From Plantimonas leprariae (lineage in GTDB: Bacteria > Pseudomonadota > Alphaproteobacteria > Rhizobiales > Rhizobiaceae), in contig NZ_VZDO01000004.1 in assembly GCF_008802405.1 (NCBI RefSeq), forward strand, positions 186,001-250,000: 64,000 nucleotides of DNA, read 5' to 3'. Position 1 is the stretch's first letter; each line of letters begins with the position of its first letter. Below, piece by piece: positions 46,770 through 61,203 of this stretch. Below the pieces are notes generated by a model. The model ran no database searches. It saw only the letters and a list, made by a program, of their open reading frames with translations, and was not told the origin of the DNA. Made by a program: the position numbers and the translations under genes.

Positions 46770-47717
46770 GTGATCATTTACCAGCAGACGATCGGGGGAA
46801 GGGTCGATTTCGCCGGTATCGGCGTCCACAGCGGTGAACCGGTCCAGCTCTCCCTGATCCCTGCTGATTCCGACAGCGGCATCCTTTTCAAGATCAGGTC
46901 CGATTGTGGCGCGATCAGGTCGGTGGCGGCCGTTTCCGCCAACGTTCCCGCGACCGATCTCTCCACCATCGTCGGCACGCCCGGAGGCGTACATGCGGCG
47001 ACGGTCGAGCACTTGATGGCGGCCCTTTACGCCATGAACGTCGATAACGTCGTGGTCGAGATCGACAGCGGCGAAGTGCCGATCATGGACGGCTGCTGCG
47101 AGGCTTTCGTGGAGGCCATCGAGCGCGTCGGGCTGGTCAAGCAGGATGCCAAGCGCCGCTACATCCGTGTCGTCCGGCCGGTGCGCGTCGAGACCGCGAA
47201 CGGCTGGGCCGAGTTCGTGCCGCACTACGGCAGCCGCTTCGAGATCGAGATCGATTTCGCGACGAAGGCCATCGGCCGTCAGGCGTTTTCCGGCGAGCTC
47301 ACCGCTTCGATGTTCAAGGCGGAACTGGCGCGGGCCCGTACCTTCGGCTTCATGAAGGATGTGGAACGCCTTTGGGCTTCCGGGCATGCCCTCGGGTCGT
47401 CGCTGGACAATTCGGTGGTGATCGGCGACGACGACCGCATCATCAATCCGGACGGGCTCCGCTACCCGGACGAGTTCGTCCGCCACAAGACGCTCGACGC
47501 GGTCGGCGACATCTCGCTCGGCGGTGGTCGCATCCTCGGCTGCTATCGCTCGTTTCGCGGCGGTCACAAGCTGAACGCCCTCGCACTGCAGGCTCTGCTG
47601 CGCGATCACTCCGCACACGACATCGTCGAACTGCCGGCTCGTCGCCGCGACATCGTCCGCCATTCGCCGCTGATCGCCGCGGTCGCCGCGCCGGCCTACG
47701 GCCCGCAGACGCTTTAG
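46770..47717 (+). CDS. lpxC: UDP-3-O-acyl-N-acetylglucosamine deacetylase
   Basis: LpxC removes acetate from UDP-3-O-acyl-GlcNAc, the committed zinc-dependent step of lipid A synthesis. The 315-aa protein begins at GTG 46770 (VIIYQQTIGGRVDFAGIGVHSG), the family start, with TAAGGA 11 bases upstream; the open frame back to TTG 46668 is rejected. Zinc and catalytic residues lie in TVEHLMAALYA, RHKTLDAVGDISL and RGGHKLNALA, plus ARTFGFMKDVERL. It follows ftsZ as in most alphaproteobacteria. Confidence 0.96.
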   Translation: MIIYQQTIGGRVDFAGIGVHSGEPVQLSLIPADSDSGILFKIRSDCGAIRSVAAVSANVPATDLSTIVGTPGGVHAATVEHLMAALYAMNVDNVVVEIDSGEVPIMDGCCEAFVEAIERVGLVKQDAKRRYIRVVRPVRVETANGWAEFVPHYGSRFEIEIDFATKAIGRQAFSGELTASMFKAELARARTFGFMKDVERLWASGHALGSSLDNSVVIGDDDRIINPDGLRYPDEFVRHKTLDAVGDISLGGGRILGCYRSFRGGHKLNALALQALLRDHSAHDIVELPARRRDIVRHSPLIAAVAAPAYGPQTL

Positions 47718-47944
47718 ACTCCGCCGCCTTTCCTCGATTGGTGACGATCTGCCGCCGTTGGACGCTAGACTTCCGACGCGGCGGCAGGCGAAGCAACGCG
47801 CCTGATGATTGCTTGCGTCATGTCGTTTCCAGACGATGCGTCATAAAAAAGGCGTCATAAAGCTTTTCTCGAAGATTGTGGGTTCGCGGCGGCTGACATA
47901 GAACGCGGCGGTCACGAGGGGACGATCAGGGGAAAATCGCAGCC

Positions 47945-48817
47945 ATGCGCAGCATGTCGATGCGGGCGTCGTTCGTCCGTCTGTCCATCTGCCTCGCCGC
48001 CGCGGTCGGCGCGACGACGCTTTCGGGCTGTCTGTTCGGCGGCGGCAAGGACGATGTCGACCCGCTGGCGCTCGCGGCGCAGACCGAGCCCGCCGACCAG
48101 CTCTACAATCAGGGGCTCGCCAATCTCGAAGGCGGGCGTCTCGGCGAGGCGACGAAGAAGTTCGACGCGATCGACCGCCAGTATCCCTATTCCGAGTGGG
48201 CGCGCAAAGCGCTGGTGATGCGCGCCTTCGCCTCGTACCGGAACGGCGACTACGATACGGCCGTGACCTCCTCGAAGCGCTATCTCGCCACCTATCCCGG
48301 CACGTCCGAGGCGGCCTACGCCCAGTACATCCAGGGCCTTGCTTACTTTCGGCGGATCCCCGACGTGACACGCGACCAGCGCGACACCGCGCGCGCCGTC
48401 GCCGCTATGCAGGAAGTGGTCGATCGCTATCCCGACTCCGAATACGCCGAGGATGCGCGCTCCAAGGTGCGCGTCGCGCGCGACCAGCTCGCCGGCAAGG
48501 AGATGCAGGTCGGTCGCTATTACCTGGAGCGGCGCGAGTATCTCGCCTCGATCAATCGCTTCAAGACCGTGATCGAGACCTATCCGAACACCCGGCACGT
48601 TGAGGAGGCGCTGTCCCGCCTGACCGAAGCTTATTACGCCATGGGCCTCACCCAGGAGGCGCAGGCATCGGCCTCCGTGCTCGGACAGAACTTCCCCGAT
48701 TCGCAATGGTACAAGGACTCCTACGCGCTTCTGGAGTCCAAGGGTCTGAAGCCGCAAGCAGGCGGCAGCGACTCGTGGTTCGCGAAGGCCGCAGGACTCA
48801 TCACCGGTCGCGGTTGA
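47945..48817 (+). CDS. bamD: Outer membrane assembly lipoprotein BamD
   Basis: A 290-aa lipoprotein subunit of the BAM complex that inserts beta-barrel proteins. The signal peptide ends at TTLSGCLF (lipidated Cys about residue 29). The mature part has five TPR-like helical repeats, including [62 protein letters not shown] and [14 protein letters not shown], the last two typical of BamD. ATG 47945 is preferred; MSMRASF at codon 4 is an alternative. It stands between lpxC and recN. Confidence 0.95.
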   Translation: MRSMSMRASFVRLSICLAAAVGATTLSGCLFGGGKDDVDPLALAAQTEPADQLYNQGLANLEGGRLGEATKKFDAIDRQYPYSEWARKALVMRAFASYRNGDYDTAVTSSKRYLATYPGTSEAAYAQYIQGLAYFRRIPDVTRDQRDTARAVAAMQEVVDRYPDSEYAEDARSKVRVARDQLAGKEMQVGRYYLERREYLASINRFKTVIETYPNTRHVEEALSRLTEAYYAMGLTQEAQASASVLGQNFPDSQWYKDSYALLESKGLKPQAGGSDSWFAKAAGLITGRG

Positions 48818-48865
48818 GGCCGCCGCTTTGAAATCGGGCGCGAACTGATCTATCTTGGCGGAGTA

Positions 48866-48887
48866 GATGGCGGTCGAAACCGCCATC
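48866..48887. repeat. Tight hairpin downstream of bamD
   Basis: GATGGCGGT, CGAA loop, ACCGCCATC: a perfect 9-bp stem, 48 bases after the bamD stop. It lacks a T-run, so it may be an RNA 3'-end stabiliser or part of a tandem termination signal with the next hairpin. Confidence 0.6.
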
Positions 48888-48910
48888 CACGTTGCTAGAG
48901 AATGAATTGG

Positions 48911-48948
48911 ACCCGGAGCGTCACTCGCCAGTGTCTCCGGGTTCTTTT
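48911..48948 (+). terminator. Terminator between bamD and recN
   Basis: ACCCGGAG (48911-48918) pairs with CTCCGGGT (48935-48942), with an inner CACT/AGTG stem closing a CGCC loop, followed by TCTTTT. It is a rho-independent signal for bamD. The rest of the 397-base gap to recN (48949-49214) shows no gene; it contains TTAACCGCCGGTTCG at 49110, which is only half a CtrA site. Confidence 0.75.
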
Positions 48949-49214
48949 CATCTCAAGCGTGACGGTCAGCGGTAGAAACCACATCGCATCACCTCCGGTT
49001 CGAGAGCGAGGCCGTTGCCGCAGCCGGGGTGGCCCATCCTCCCCGGTCGCACCGCTGGCTCGGTGCGGGCTGCTTTCGCGCTCGAATGCACCCGGTCTAG
49101 CCGAGACGTCTTAACCGCCGGTTCGCTCGCAATTCCGCTTTCTGAAGCCGCCTCCAGAACCTATCTTCCCGTCGCTTGCCTTCAATCGCGTCCTGGACTA
49201 GCGACTCGGCTCCT

Positions 49215-50888
49215 ATGCTTGTTCACCTTTCGATCCGCGATATCGTGCTGATCGAGCGTCTCGACCTGTCGCTGAAGGATGGTCTGTCGGTGCTGACCGG
49301 CGAGACCGGCGCCGGCAAGTCGATCCTGCTCGATGCGCTGTCGCTCGCGCTTGGCGGACGCGGCGACGGCGGCCTCGTGCGTCATGGCGCGAAGCAGGGC
49401 GAGATCACGGCTGTGTTCGATCCGCCCGCCGCGCATACCGTCCGCCGGCTCCTGGTCGAGAACGGCTTCGACGACGACGGCGACGTGATCCTCCGCCGCA
49501 TCCAGAATGCCGACGGCCGCACGCGCGTCTTCGTCAACGACCGCCCATCGAGCGTCGCCCTGATGCGCGACATCGGCGCGGCGCTGGTCGAGATCCACGG
49601 CCAGCACGACGACCGGGCGCTGGTGGACCCGGAGGCGCATCGCACGCTGCTCGACGCCTATGGCGGTCTTGGCACCGAGGCCGCCGCCGGCTCCCGCGCC
49701 TATGCCGAGTGGCGGGACGCCGAAGGCGAACTCGTGCGCCACCGCGCGAAGGTGGAAGCTGCTGCTCGCGAGGCGGACTATCTGCGCGCAGCGGTAGAGG
49801 AACTCTCGGAACTTCAGCCCCTGGCCGGCGAGGAGGAGGAACTCGCCGAGCGTCGTCAGGTGATGATGAAGTCCGAGAAGATCGCGACCGACGTCAACGA
49901 CGCCTTCGAGGAACTCTCCGGCAACGCCTCGCCGATCCCGGCGCTGGCCGGGCTGCTGAAGCGCCTCGACCGAAAGAAGGACGAGTTGCCGGGTCTGCTC
50001 GACGAGCCGATCGAGCGGCTGGACACCGCGCTGGACGCGCTGTCCGACGCGCAGATGGGGTTGCAGGCGGCGCTGCGCAGCCTGGAATACGATCCGCGCG
50101 CGCTGGAACAGTGCGAGGAGCGGCTGTTCGCCCTGCGCGCCGCCGGCCGCAAGTATTCGCGCGCGGTGGACGACCTGCCCGAGCTCGCTGCCAAGATGAT
50201 CGGCGACCTCGCGGACCTCGATGCCGGCGAAGCGCGGCTCGCACAGCTTTCAGTCGAGGTGGCGGAGCGCCGCGCCGTGTTCGATCGGATCGCGGCCGAT
50301 CTGTCGGGCAAGCGCCATGAAATTGCCAAGCACCTTGAAGACGCCGTGATGGCCGAGTTGCCGGACCTGAAGCTGGAGCGCGCCGCCTTCGTCGTGGAGA
50401 TGAAGACCGACGCCGAGAAGCCGTCCGCCGCCGGCATCGATACGGTCGAGTTCTGGGTGCGCACGAACCCCGGCACGCGGCCGGGGCCGATGATGAAGGT
50501 GGCGTCGGGCGGTGAGCTCTCGCGTTTCCTTCTGGCGCTGAAGGTCGCGCTCGCCGACAAGGGGTCCGCGCCGACGCTCGTCTTCGACGAGATCGACACG
50601 GGTGTCGGCGGCGCGGTGGCGGATGCGATCGGCCGGCGGCTGGCGCGTCTCGCGAGCCGCGTGCAGGTGCTGTCCGTCACGCATGCGCCGCAGGTGGCGG
50701 CGCGCGCGACGACGCATCTCCTGATCTCGAAGTCGGAAAGCGAGGCCGAGCAGGGCCGGGTGGCGACGCGCGTCGCGGCGCTGGAGGCCGCGAACCGCAC
50801 GGAGGAGATCGCGCGGATGCTCGCCGGCGAGAGCATCACGAAGGAGGCGAGGGCGGCGGCGAAGCGTCTGATCGGCGCTTCCGCCTGA
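49215..50888 (+). CDS. recN: DNA repair protein RecN
   Basis: A 557-aa SMC-like ATPase involved in double-strand break repair. The N-terminal MLVHLSIRDIVLIERLDL, the Walker A loop GETGAGKSILLDALSLALGGRG (about 30-51), a central coiled coil (about 150-340) and C-terminal KVASGGELSRFLLALK signature with TLVFDEIDTGVGG (Walker B) and SVTHAPQVAARA are all RecN hallmarks. ATG 49215 is the family start; the frame to 49176 is not conserved. ligA follows 80 bases later in the same direction. Confidence 0.96.
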   Translation: MLVHLSIRDIVLIERLDLSLKDGLSVLTGETGAGKSILLDALSLALGGRGDGGLVRHGAKQGEITAVFDPPAAHTVRRLLVENGFDDDGDVILRRIQNADGRTRVFVNDRPSSVALMRDIGAALVEIHGQHDDRALVDPEAHRTLLDAYGGLGTEAAAGSRAYAEWRDAEGELVRHRAKVEAAAREADYLRAAVEELSELQPLAGEEEELAERRQVMMKSEKIATDVNDAFEELSGNASPIPALAGLLKRLDRKKDELPGLLDEPIERLDTALDALSDAQMGLQAALRSLEYDPRALEQCEERLFALRAAGRKYSRAVDDLPELAAKMIGDLADLDAGEARLAQLSVEVAERRAVFDRIAADLSGKRHEIAKHLEDAVMAELPDLKLERAAFVVEMKTDAEKPSAAGIDTVEFWVRTNPGTRPGPMMKVASGGELSRFLLALKVALADKGSAPTLVFDEIDTGVGGAVADAIGRRLARLASRVQVLSVTHAPQVAARATTHLLISKSESEAEQGRVATRVAALEAANRTEEIARMLAGESITKEARAAAKRLIGASA

Positions 50889-50917
50889 CGACTCCATCTT
50901 CACGTTTCGCGGTCTAG

Positions 50918-53458
<2,541 letters not shown>

Positions 53459-53513
53459 TTCATCATCTCTCCGCAGCCCGGTATTTCCAATTGCCGGGCC
53501 CGGAAGCTTTCGC

Positions 53514-54386
53514 ATGACAACCGTCGTCGCCATCGATTTCGAGACCGCCAACCGCTCGCCCACCAGCGTCTGCGCGGTCGGCCTCGCCTTCATTGAGGAC
53601 GGCGAGGTCGTCCACCGTGCCTACAGCCTGATCCGGCCGCGCGACATGGCGTTCGATCCGATGAACATGCGCGTCCACGGTATCCGGCCGACGGACGTGC
53701 TGGACGCGCCGGAATTCCCGGACGTGTGGGGGGAGTTCGGCGACCGGATCGACGGCGCGCTGGTGCTGGCGCACAACGCCTCGTTCGACGTGCGCGTGCT
53801 CGGCGCGTCGCTTGCCGCCTACGGCCTGCCGGCGCCCGCCTTCCGCTCGTTCTGCACCGTGTCGATGGCGCGCCGCCTGTGGCCGGACGAGCCGAGCCGC
53901 CGCCTGTCGGCGCTGGCAGCGAAGTTCGCGGTCCGCTTCACCCATCACCATGCGGGCGAGGACGCCTACGCCTGCGCGTACATCGCGCTGCAGGGGGTGC
54001 GCGAAGCGGAGGCGATCGACGTGCTCGATCTCGCCGAGTCGATGGAACTGGCGAAGCCGGTTCGCGCCGTGGCGGCGCAGAGGCAGGGCGGCATCGCGGC
54101 GCGGGCGCTCGCCGCGCGCAACGCGCCGGCCTCGCGCGACGATCTCCTGCGCTTCCGCGTGGCGGGCTCGAAGGGCACGCCCTACGACATGCTGCTGCGG
54201 GTCGACGGGCGAGGGGAGCGGACGCTGTTCTGCTCCTGCCCGGGCGCGAAATTTCGCGGCGAATGCCGGCATACGAAGGCGCTGCTGGCCGGCGACCATC
54301 GGGCCCTCATCGTCGGGTCGCAGGACGAGGGGCGGCACCTCTCGTCGATCCTCTCGGCGCTGCTCTTCGTGGCCGAAGCCGCCTGA
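53514..54386 (+). CDS. DnaQ-type 3'-5' exonuclease fused to a SWIM zinc motif
   Basis: A 290-aa protein. Residues 1-165 form a DEDDh exonuclease: Asp8/Glu10 (VAIDFETAN), Asp92 (HNASFDV) and the HxAxxD pattern His145-Asp150. The C-terminal part has a SWIM-type zinc motif C-x-C-x8-C-x-H at Cys240, Cys242, Cys251 and His253 (FCSCPGAKFRGECRH), a module known for DNA or protein binding. Exonucleases of this type are proofreading or repair enzymes; the SWIM module could target DNA. It starts 55 bases after ligA, so a DNA-repair context is plausible. The substrate is unknown. Confidence 0.85.
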   Translation: MTTVVAIDFETANRSPTSVCAVGLAFIEDGEVVHRAYSLIRPRDMAFDPMNMRVHGIRPTDVLDAPEFPDVWGEFGDRIDGALVLAHNASFDVRVLGASLAAYGLPAPAFRSFCTVSMARRLWPDEPSRRLSALAAKFAVRFTHHHAGEDAYACAYIALQGVREAEAIDVLDLAESMELAKPVRAVAAQRQGGIAARALAARNAPASRDDLLRFRVAGSKGTPYDMLLRVDGRGERTLFCSCPGAKFRGECRHTKALLAGDHRALIVGSQDEGRHLSSILSALLFVAEAA

Positions 54387-54513
54387 TCCCGGCGTCCATC
54401 GGCGGCCGGATGACAAAAGCGCTTCTGCGTGCTTAAAGCCGCCTCGTTCAGAACCGCGCTGATGGCAACGAGGAACGCGGCAAGCGGCCAGGAACGGCCG
54501 GAAGGTTGAAGTC

Positions 54514-55890
54514 ATGGCCAAGGAATGGACCCCGAAGAGCTGGCGTGGCATGCCGATCGAGCAGGCGCCCACCTATCCGGACCTCGCCGCCCTGGCCGAT
54601 ACCGAGAAGCGGCTTTCCAGCTTTCCGCCCCTCGTTTTTGCAGGTGAGGCGAGGAAGCTGACCCGCGCGCTCGGGGAGGTCGCCGAAGGTCGCGGGTTCC
54701 TGCTTCAGGGCGGCGACTGTGCCGAAAGCTTCGCCGAGCACGGGGCGGATAACATCCGCGACTTCTTCCGCGCCTTCCTGCAGATGGCGGTGGTGCTCAC
54801 CTTCGCGGCTTCGCAGCCGGTGGTGAAGGTCGGGCGCATCGCCGGCCAGTTCGCCAAGCCCCGCACCGCGCCGACCGAGACGAAGGGCGACGTGACGCTG
54901 CCGATCTATCGCGGCGACATCGTCAACGGCATCGAGTTCGACGAAACCTCGCGCGTGCCGAATCCCGAGCGGCAGCTCGAAGCGTACCGCCAGTCGGCGG
55001 CGACGCTCAACTTGCTCCGCGCCTTCGCGCAGGGCGGCTACGCCAACCTCGACAACGTCCATCAGTGGATGCTCGGCTTCATCTCCGGCTCGCCGCAGGG
55101 CGAACGGTACGGCAGCTTGGCCGACCGCATCTCGGAGACGATGAACTTCATGCGCGCCATCGGCATCACCGCCGATACGCATCCCTCGCTGCGCGAGACG
55201 GACTTCTTCACCAGCCACGAGGCGCTGCTTCTCGGCTACGAGGAAGCGCTGACCCGCGTCGATTCCACCTCCGGCGATTGGTACGCGACCTCCGGCCACA
55301 TGATCTGGATCGGCGACCGGACCCGGCAGTTGGAGAACGCGCATGTCGAGTTCTGCCGGGGCATCAAGAACCCGCTTGGGCTGAAATGCGGCCCCTCGCT
55401 GGAGCCGGACGCGCTGCTGCGCCTCATCGACGTGCTGAACCCGCAGAACAAGCCGGGCCGGCTGACGCTGATCACGCGCTTCGGCCACGAGAAGGTGCAG
55501 GCGCACCTGCCGAAGCTGATCCGCGCGGTGGAGCGGGAAGGGCGGAAGGTGGTCTGGTCGTGCGATCCGATGCACGGCAACACGATTTCGGTGAACGGCT
55601 ACAAGACGCGGCCCTTCGACCGCATCCTCCAGGAGGTCGAGCGCTTCTTCGAGGTCCATCACGCGGAAGGCACCCATGCCGGCGGCATCCACATCGAGAT
55701 GACCGGCAAGGACGTGACGGAATGCACCGGCGGCTCGCGCATGGTCTCGGCCGACGATCTTTCGGACCGCTACCACACGCATTGCGATCCGCGCCTCAAC
55801 GCCTACCAGGCGCTGGAACTCGCCTTCCTCGTCGCGGAACTGCTGAAGAAGGACGTCGCGGCCCAGCCGAAGCAGGCGGCGAACTTCTAA
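54514..55890 (+). CDS. aroF: Class II 3-deoxy-D-arabino-heptulosonate-7-phosphate synthase
   Basis: This enzyme condenses phosphoenolpyruvate and erythrose-4-phosphate, the first step of the shikimate pathway. The 458-aa class II (plant/mycobacterial-like) form has [87 protein letters not shown] and [15 protein letters not shown]. The start ATG 54514 follows GAAGG. The symbol is used loosely, since class II genes are named aroF, aroG or aroH in different species. It appears to be monocistronic or first of a short run. Confidence 0.94.
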   Translation: MAKEWTPKSWRGMPIEQAPTYPDLAALADTEKRLSSFPPLVFAGEARKLTRALGEVAEGRGFLLQGGDCAESFAEHGADNIRDFFRAFLQMAVVLTFAASQPVVKVGRIAGQFAKPRTAPTETKGDVTLPIYRGDIVNGIEFDETSRVPNPERQLEAYRQSAATLNLLRAFAQGGYANLDNVHQWMLGFISGSPQGERYGSLADRISETMNFMRAIGITADTHPSLRETDFFTSHEALLLGYEEALTRVDSTSGDWYATSGHMIWIGDRTRQLENAHVEFCRGIKNPLGLKCGPSLEPDALLRLIDVLNPQNKPGRLTLITRFGHEKVQAHLPKLIRAVEREGRKVVWSCDPMHGNTISVNGYKTRPFDRILQEVERFFEVHHAEGTHAGGIHIEMTGKDVTECTGGSRMVSADDLSDRYHTHCDPRLNAYQALELAFLVAELLKKDVAAQPKQAANF

Positions 55891-55923
55891 GTAGCGCGTA
55901 ATCCACATGCTGAAGACGGAGCA

Positions 55924-56400
55924 ATGAGCCTCGGCGCCGGTCTGCTGATGTCAAGGTCGAACCCCTTGACGCTTGCGGGCTTGACGTTGCTGGTCTTCGG
56001 CTCCGCCTTGTTGGTGCGCGGCTTCGTCGGCATGGCAAACACCCGACCGCTCGTCGGCGACGTGGTTCAGCTGAGCGGTCGCGTCGTGAAGGTGGACTTT
56101 CGAAACGTCTCGTCTCCCAAGTTCGGGGCGATGGAGCGATATCGTATGATCGAGGTCACGTTGCCGGATGGTAGCGCGGCCCTGATCAAGGACGATGCCC
56201 TGGGTTTCCAGCAAACCTTCATCGGGGAACTCGTCCCAGTGCTGTACGACGCGGATCAGAATCTATTGCGCATAAGACGGCCGAACGCAGACATGCGTCG
56301 CCGCGGCATCGATACGGCGCTGGGCGGTCTGACGCTTCTCTTGGCGGGGTTGGCCTGCTTCGCGGCATTCATGCTGATGCCGCAACAGCCTACGCCGTAG
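55924..56400 (+). CDS. Small two-span membrane protein, function unknown
   Basis: A 158-aa protein with membrane segments near each end (about 15-35 and 131-152) enclosing a soluble domain of about 90 residues (GDVVQLSGRVVKVDFRNVSS through VPVLYDADQNLLRIRRP). The layout resembles DUF3592-type proteins, but I cannot confirm it. Third-position A/T and codons such as TCA, AGG, CGA, TAT and TTT are more common than in neighbours, suggesting recent gain. A six-codon frame (ATGCTGAAGACGGAGCAATGA) just upstream ends over its start. It is convergent with the DedA gene. Confidence 0.7.
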   Translation: MSLGAGLLMSRSNPLTLAGLTLLVFGSALLVRGFVGMANTRPLVGDVVQLSGRVVKVDFRNVSSPKFGAMERYRMIEVTLPDGSAALIKDDALGFQQTFIGELVPVLYDADQNLLRIRRPNADMRRRGIDTALGGLTLLLAGLACFAAFMLMPQQPTP

Positions 56401-56404
56401 CTTC

Positions 56405-57022
56405 TTACCGTGCTCGGTCGTTCGCCTCTTCCTTCTGGCGCTCGGCCTTTGTCGTGAACAGCGCTGGGCCCCATTGCCGCCAGGCGAACCAGATCGCCAG
56501 CGCGGCCGCGATGACGCCGAGCGTGATGCCGACGGCGTGCTCCATCATCTCCAGCCGCGCGAAGACGAGGTTGATCGCGGAGCCGAAGACGTAGCCGAGC
56601 GACGTGAAGATGCCGGCCCACAATCCCGCGCCGACGAGATTGAGGAGCATAAAACGCACGATCGAGATGGACGACAGGCCGAGCGCGATCAGCCCCGGCA
56701 TGCGCAGGCCGTAGATGTAGCGGTTCACGATCACGAAGAAGGCGTGGAACTTGTCGACGAGCCGGATCGCCTTGGCGAATTTCGGCTTCGTCTTCCAGCG
56801 CCGCACCCAGCGATGGTTGGAGAAGAAGCGCGCGAACAGGAACACCGCCGAGTCGCCGCAGAACGAGCCGACGAAGGCGAGCGCCACGATGAATTCGAGC
56901 GAGTAGGAGCCGCGATAAGCGAGGAAGCCGCCGATGATCGCGAAGACTTCGCCTTCGAAGAACGTGCCGATCAGGACGATGACCGGACCGAACCTGCTGA
57001 CGAGATCGAGTATTTCGTACAC
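56405..57022 (-). CDS. DedA-family membrane protein (second in the window)
   Basis: A 205-aa DedA/VTT-domain protein with about four or five membrane segments. Visible family parts are IGTFFEGEVFAIIGGFLAYRG (residues about 18-38), GDSAVFLFARFFSN and the motif NRYIYGLRMPGLIALGLSS (about 100-118). It belongs to a different subgroup from the DedA protein at 14178, with a basic cytoplasmic end (TTKAERQKEEANDRAR). Its stop is 4 bases from that of the convergent small membrane gene. The 336-base region upstream contains a MITE-like element rather than a gene. Confidence 0.87.
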   Translation of the reverse strand: MYEILDLVSRFGPVIVLIGTFFEGEVFAIIGGFLAYRGSYSLEFIVALAFVGSFCGDSAVFLFARFFSNHRWVRRWKTKPKFAKAIRLVDKFHAFFVIVNRYIYGLRMPGLIALGLSSISIVRFMLLNLVGAGLWAGIFTSLGYVFGSAINLVFARLEMMEHAVGITLGVIAAALAIWFAWRQWGPALFTTKAERQKEEANDRAR

Positions 57023-57119
57023 GAACGCTCCGTAGCGATTCGATCGCAGACCGCGGCTTCGCGCCGACGCGTTCCTATGTCAGGAGGAATGCCGATTTTG
57101 CAATCGTCCGGGCCGCATT

Positions 57120-57279
57120 AGAGTGCCTAACAGAACTCCTGGGCGGAGGGCCGGCGAGGGATTTTTCGTTCCCGGGAGGAGCCGAGCGCAGCCCATGCAG
57201 CGCATGGGCGAGCATCGGCGACGATGCGGGAGCGGAAAAGACCCGCCGGACCGATCCCAGGGGTTCTGTTAGGCACTCT
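57120..57279. mobile_element. 160-bp MITE-like element with 24-bp terminal inverted repeats
   Basis: The left end AGAGTGCCTAACAGAACTCC (57120 on, 24 bp to 57143) and the right end (57256-57279) are inverted repeats with one mismatch. Inside are two nested hairpins (CCCATG/CATGGG at 57198-57214 and GCATCG/CGATGC around 57213-57230) and no coding frame. TTA occurs directly outside both GAGTGCC ends (57118-57120 and 57279-57281), fitting a 3-bp target duplication as made by the IS1031-type group of IS5-family transposases, whose ends start GAG. It sits between the DedA gene and gltX; nothing else is seen in 57023-57358. Confidence 0.75.
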
Positions 57280-57358
57280 TAGTCCGGCGAAGCCGGGTAT
57301 CGCCCCGATCCGGCCGCTGGAGTGCCGGTTTCGAGACTGCTAGACGCGGCGTCGAACA

Positions 57359-58759
57359 ATGCGCGCGAGCCCCATGCCCAACCGTCCGACCGTCCGCTTC
57401 GCTCCGTCGCCGACCGGCTACCTCCATATCGGCAACCTCAGGACCGCGCTGTTCAACTGGCTCTACGCCAAGGTGGAGGGGCGGGAGGGCACGTTCATCC
57501 TGCGCTACGACGACACCGACCGCGAGCGCTCGAAACCGGAGTACGCGGAAGTGATCGCCACCGATCTCGAATGGATCGGCATCCGCCCGGACGTGGTCGT
57601 CCGGCAGTCGGACCGGCTGGAACTCTACCGAGCGGCGGCGGCGCGGCTGCGCGAGGCCGGGCTGCTCTATCCCTGCTACGAGACACCGGACGAATTGGAA
57701 ACGAAGCGCAAGCGCCTGCTGGCGCGCGGCCTGCCGCCGGTCTACGGCCGCGAGGCGCTGCGGCTGTCGGCGGAGGATCGCGCGCGGCTGGAAGCCGAGG
57801 GCCGCCGGCCGTACTGGCGCTTCCTCCTGCCGAACTTCGACGGCGAGCCCTTCGCGCAGCAGCGGACCGAGATCCACTGGCAGGATCTCGTGCTCGGCGA
57901 GCAGACGGTCGACCTCGCCTCGCTGTCGGATCCCGTGCTGATCCGCGCCGACGGCAACGAGCTCTACACCTTCACCTCCGTCGTCGACGACGGCGACATG
58001 GGCGTGACGCACGTCATCCGCGGCGGCGACCACATCACCAATACCGGCGTTCAGATCGCGCTGCTCCAGGCGCTCGGCTACGAGGTGCCGACCTTCGGCC
58101 ACCACAATCTCCTGACGACGATCGACGGCGAGAGCCTGTCGAAGCGCTCCGGCGCTCTGTCGCTCCGCTCGCTGCGCGGGGCCGGCGTGCAGCCGATGGC
58201 CGTCGCCTCGCTGGCTGTCCTCACCGGCATGTCGGGATCGATCGAGGCGGCATCGAATCTGCCCGAACTCGGTGCACGGCTCGACCTGTCGACCGTCTCG
58301 GCCTCGGCATCGAAGTTCGACCCGGCGGAACTCGACCGCCTGTCGGCCGAGATCACGCATCGGCTGGAGCCGGGCGACATCCGGACGGAACTCGAAGCGA
58401 TCGGCGTTCCGCCAGAAAGCGTCGAGGCATTCTGGCACGCCGTCCGCGCCAACTGCGTCAAGATGGCGGATGCCGCCGAGTGGCGGGCGGTTGTCTTCGG
58501 TGGCTCGCCGGTCCGGCCCGACCTTGGCGAGGACGACAGGCAGTTCACGCGTGAGGCCTTCGATCTGCTGCCGGACGAGCCGTGGGACGAGCGCACCTGG
58601 AAAGGCTGGGCGGACGCCGTGAAGGCCGCCACCGGGCGCAAGGGCAAGGCGCTGTTCATGCCCCTGCGCATCGCGCTGACCGGTCTCGATCATGGCCCGG
58701 AGCTGGCGAGCCTCCTGCCGCTGATCGGCCGCGAGCGGACGCTTAAGCGGCGACCTTAG
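57359..58759 (+). CDS. gltX: Glutamyl-tRNA synthetase
   Basis: A 466-aa class I aminoacyl-tRNA synthetase charging tRNA-Glu (and, in organisms with GatCAB, possibly tRNA-Gln). The HIGH-type motif is [19 protein letters not shown] (about 15-33); the KMSKS-type motif is ESLSKRSG (about 257-264), with YDDTDRERS and [15 protein letters not shown] between. ATG 57359 is the longest start; ATG 57374 ([12 protein letters not shown]) would drop five residues and is nearly as likely. Many alphaproteobacteria carry two GltX; this copy has the shorter type of C-terminal domain. It is convergent with maeB. Confidence 0.94.
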   Translation: MRASPMPNRPTVRFAPSPTGYLHIGNLRTALFNWLYAKVEGREGTFILRYDDTDRERSKPEYAEVIATDLEWIGIRPDVVVRQSDRLELYRAAAARLREAGLLYPCYETPDELETKRKRLLARGLPPVYGREALRLSAEDRARLEAEGRRPYWRFLLPNFDGEPFAQQRTEIHWQDLVLGEQTVDLASLSDPVLIRADGNELYTFTSVVDDGDMGVTHVIRGGDHITNTGVQIALLQALGYEVPTFGHHNLLTTIDGESLSKRSGALSLRSLRGAGVQPMAVASLAVLTGMSGSIEAASNLPELGARLDLSTVSASASKFDPAELDRLSAEITHRLEPGDIRTELEAIGVPPESVEAFWHAVRANCVKMADAAEWRAVVFGGSPVRPDLGEDDRQFTREAFDLLPDEPWDERTWKGWADAVKAATGRKGKALFMPLRIALTGLDHGPELASLLPLIGRERTLKRRP

Positions 58760-58773
58760 GTCGGACGAAGGAG

Positions 58774-58799
58774 GGCGCTCGTCCGCCGGACGGAGCGCC
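58774..58799. terminator. Hairpin between convergent gltX and maeB
   Basis: GGCGCTCGTCC (58774-58784) pairs with GGACGGAGCGCC (58788-58799) around a 3-base loop, with one bulged G. It lies in the 44-base gap between the two stops and could end transcription from both sides; there is no long T-run. Confidence 0.6.
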
Positions 58800-58803
58800 G
58801 GCT

Positions 58804-61155
<2,352 letters not shown>

Positions 61156-61203
61156 GGGGCAACCTCCGATGCCGGCGTCTTAAACCGTTTTGCGCGCCGG
61201 CCT

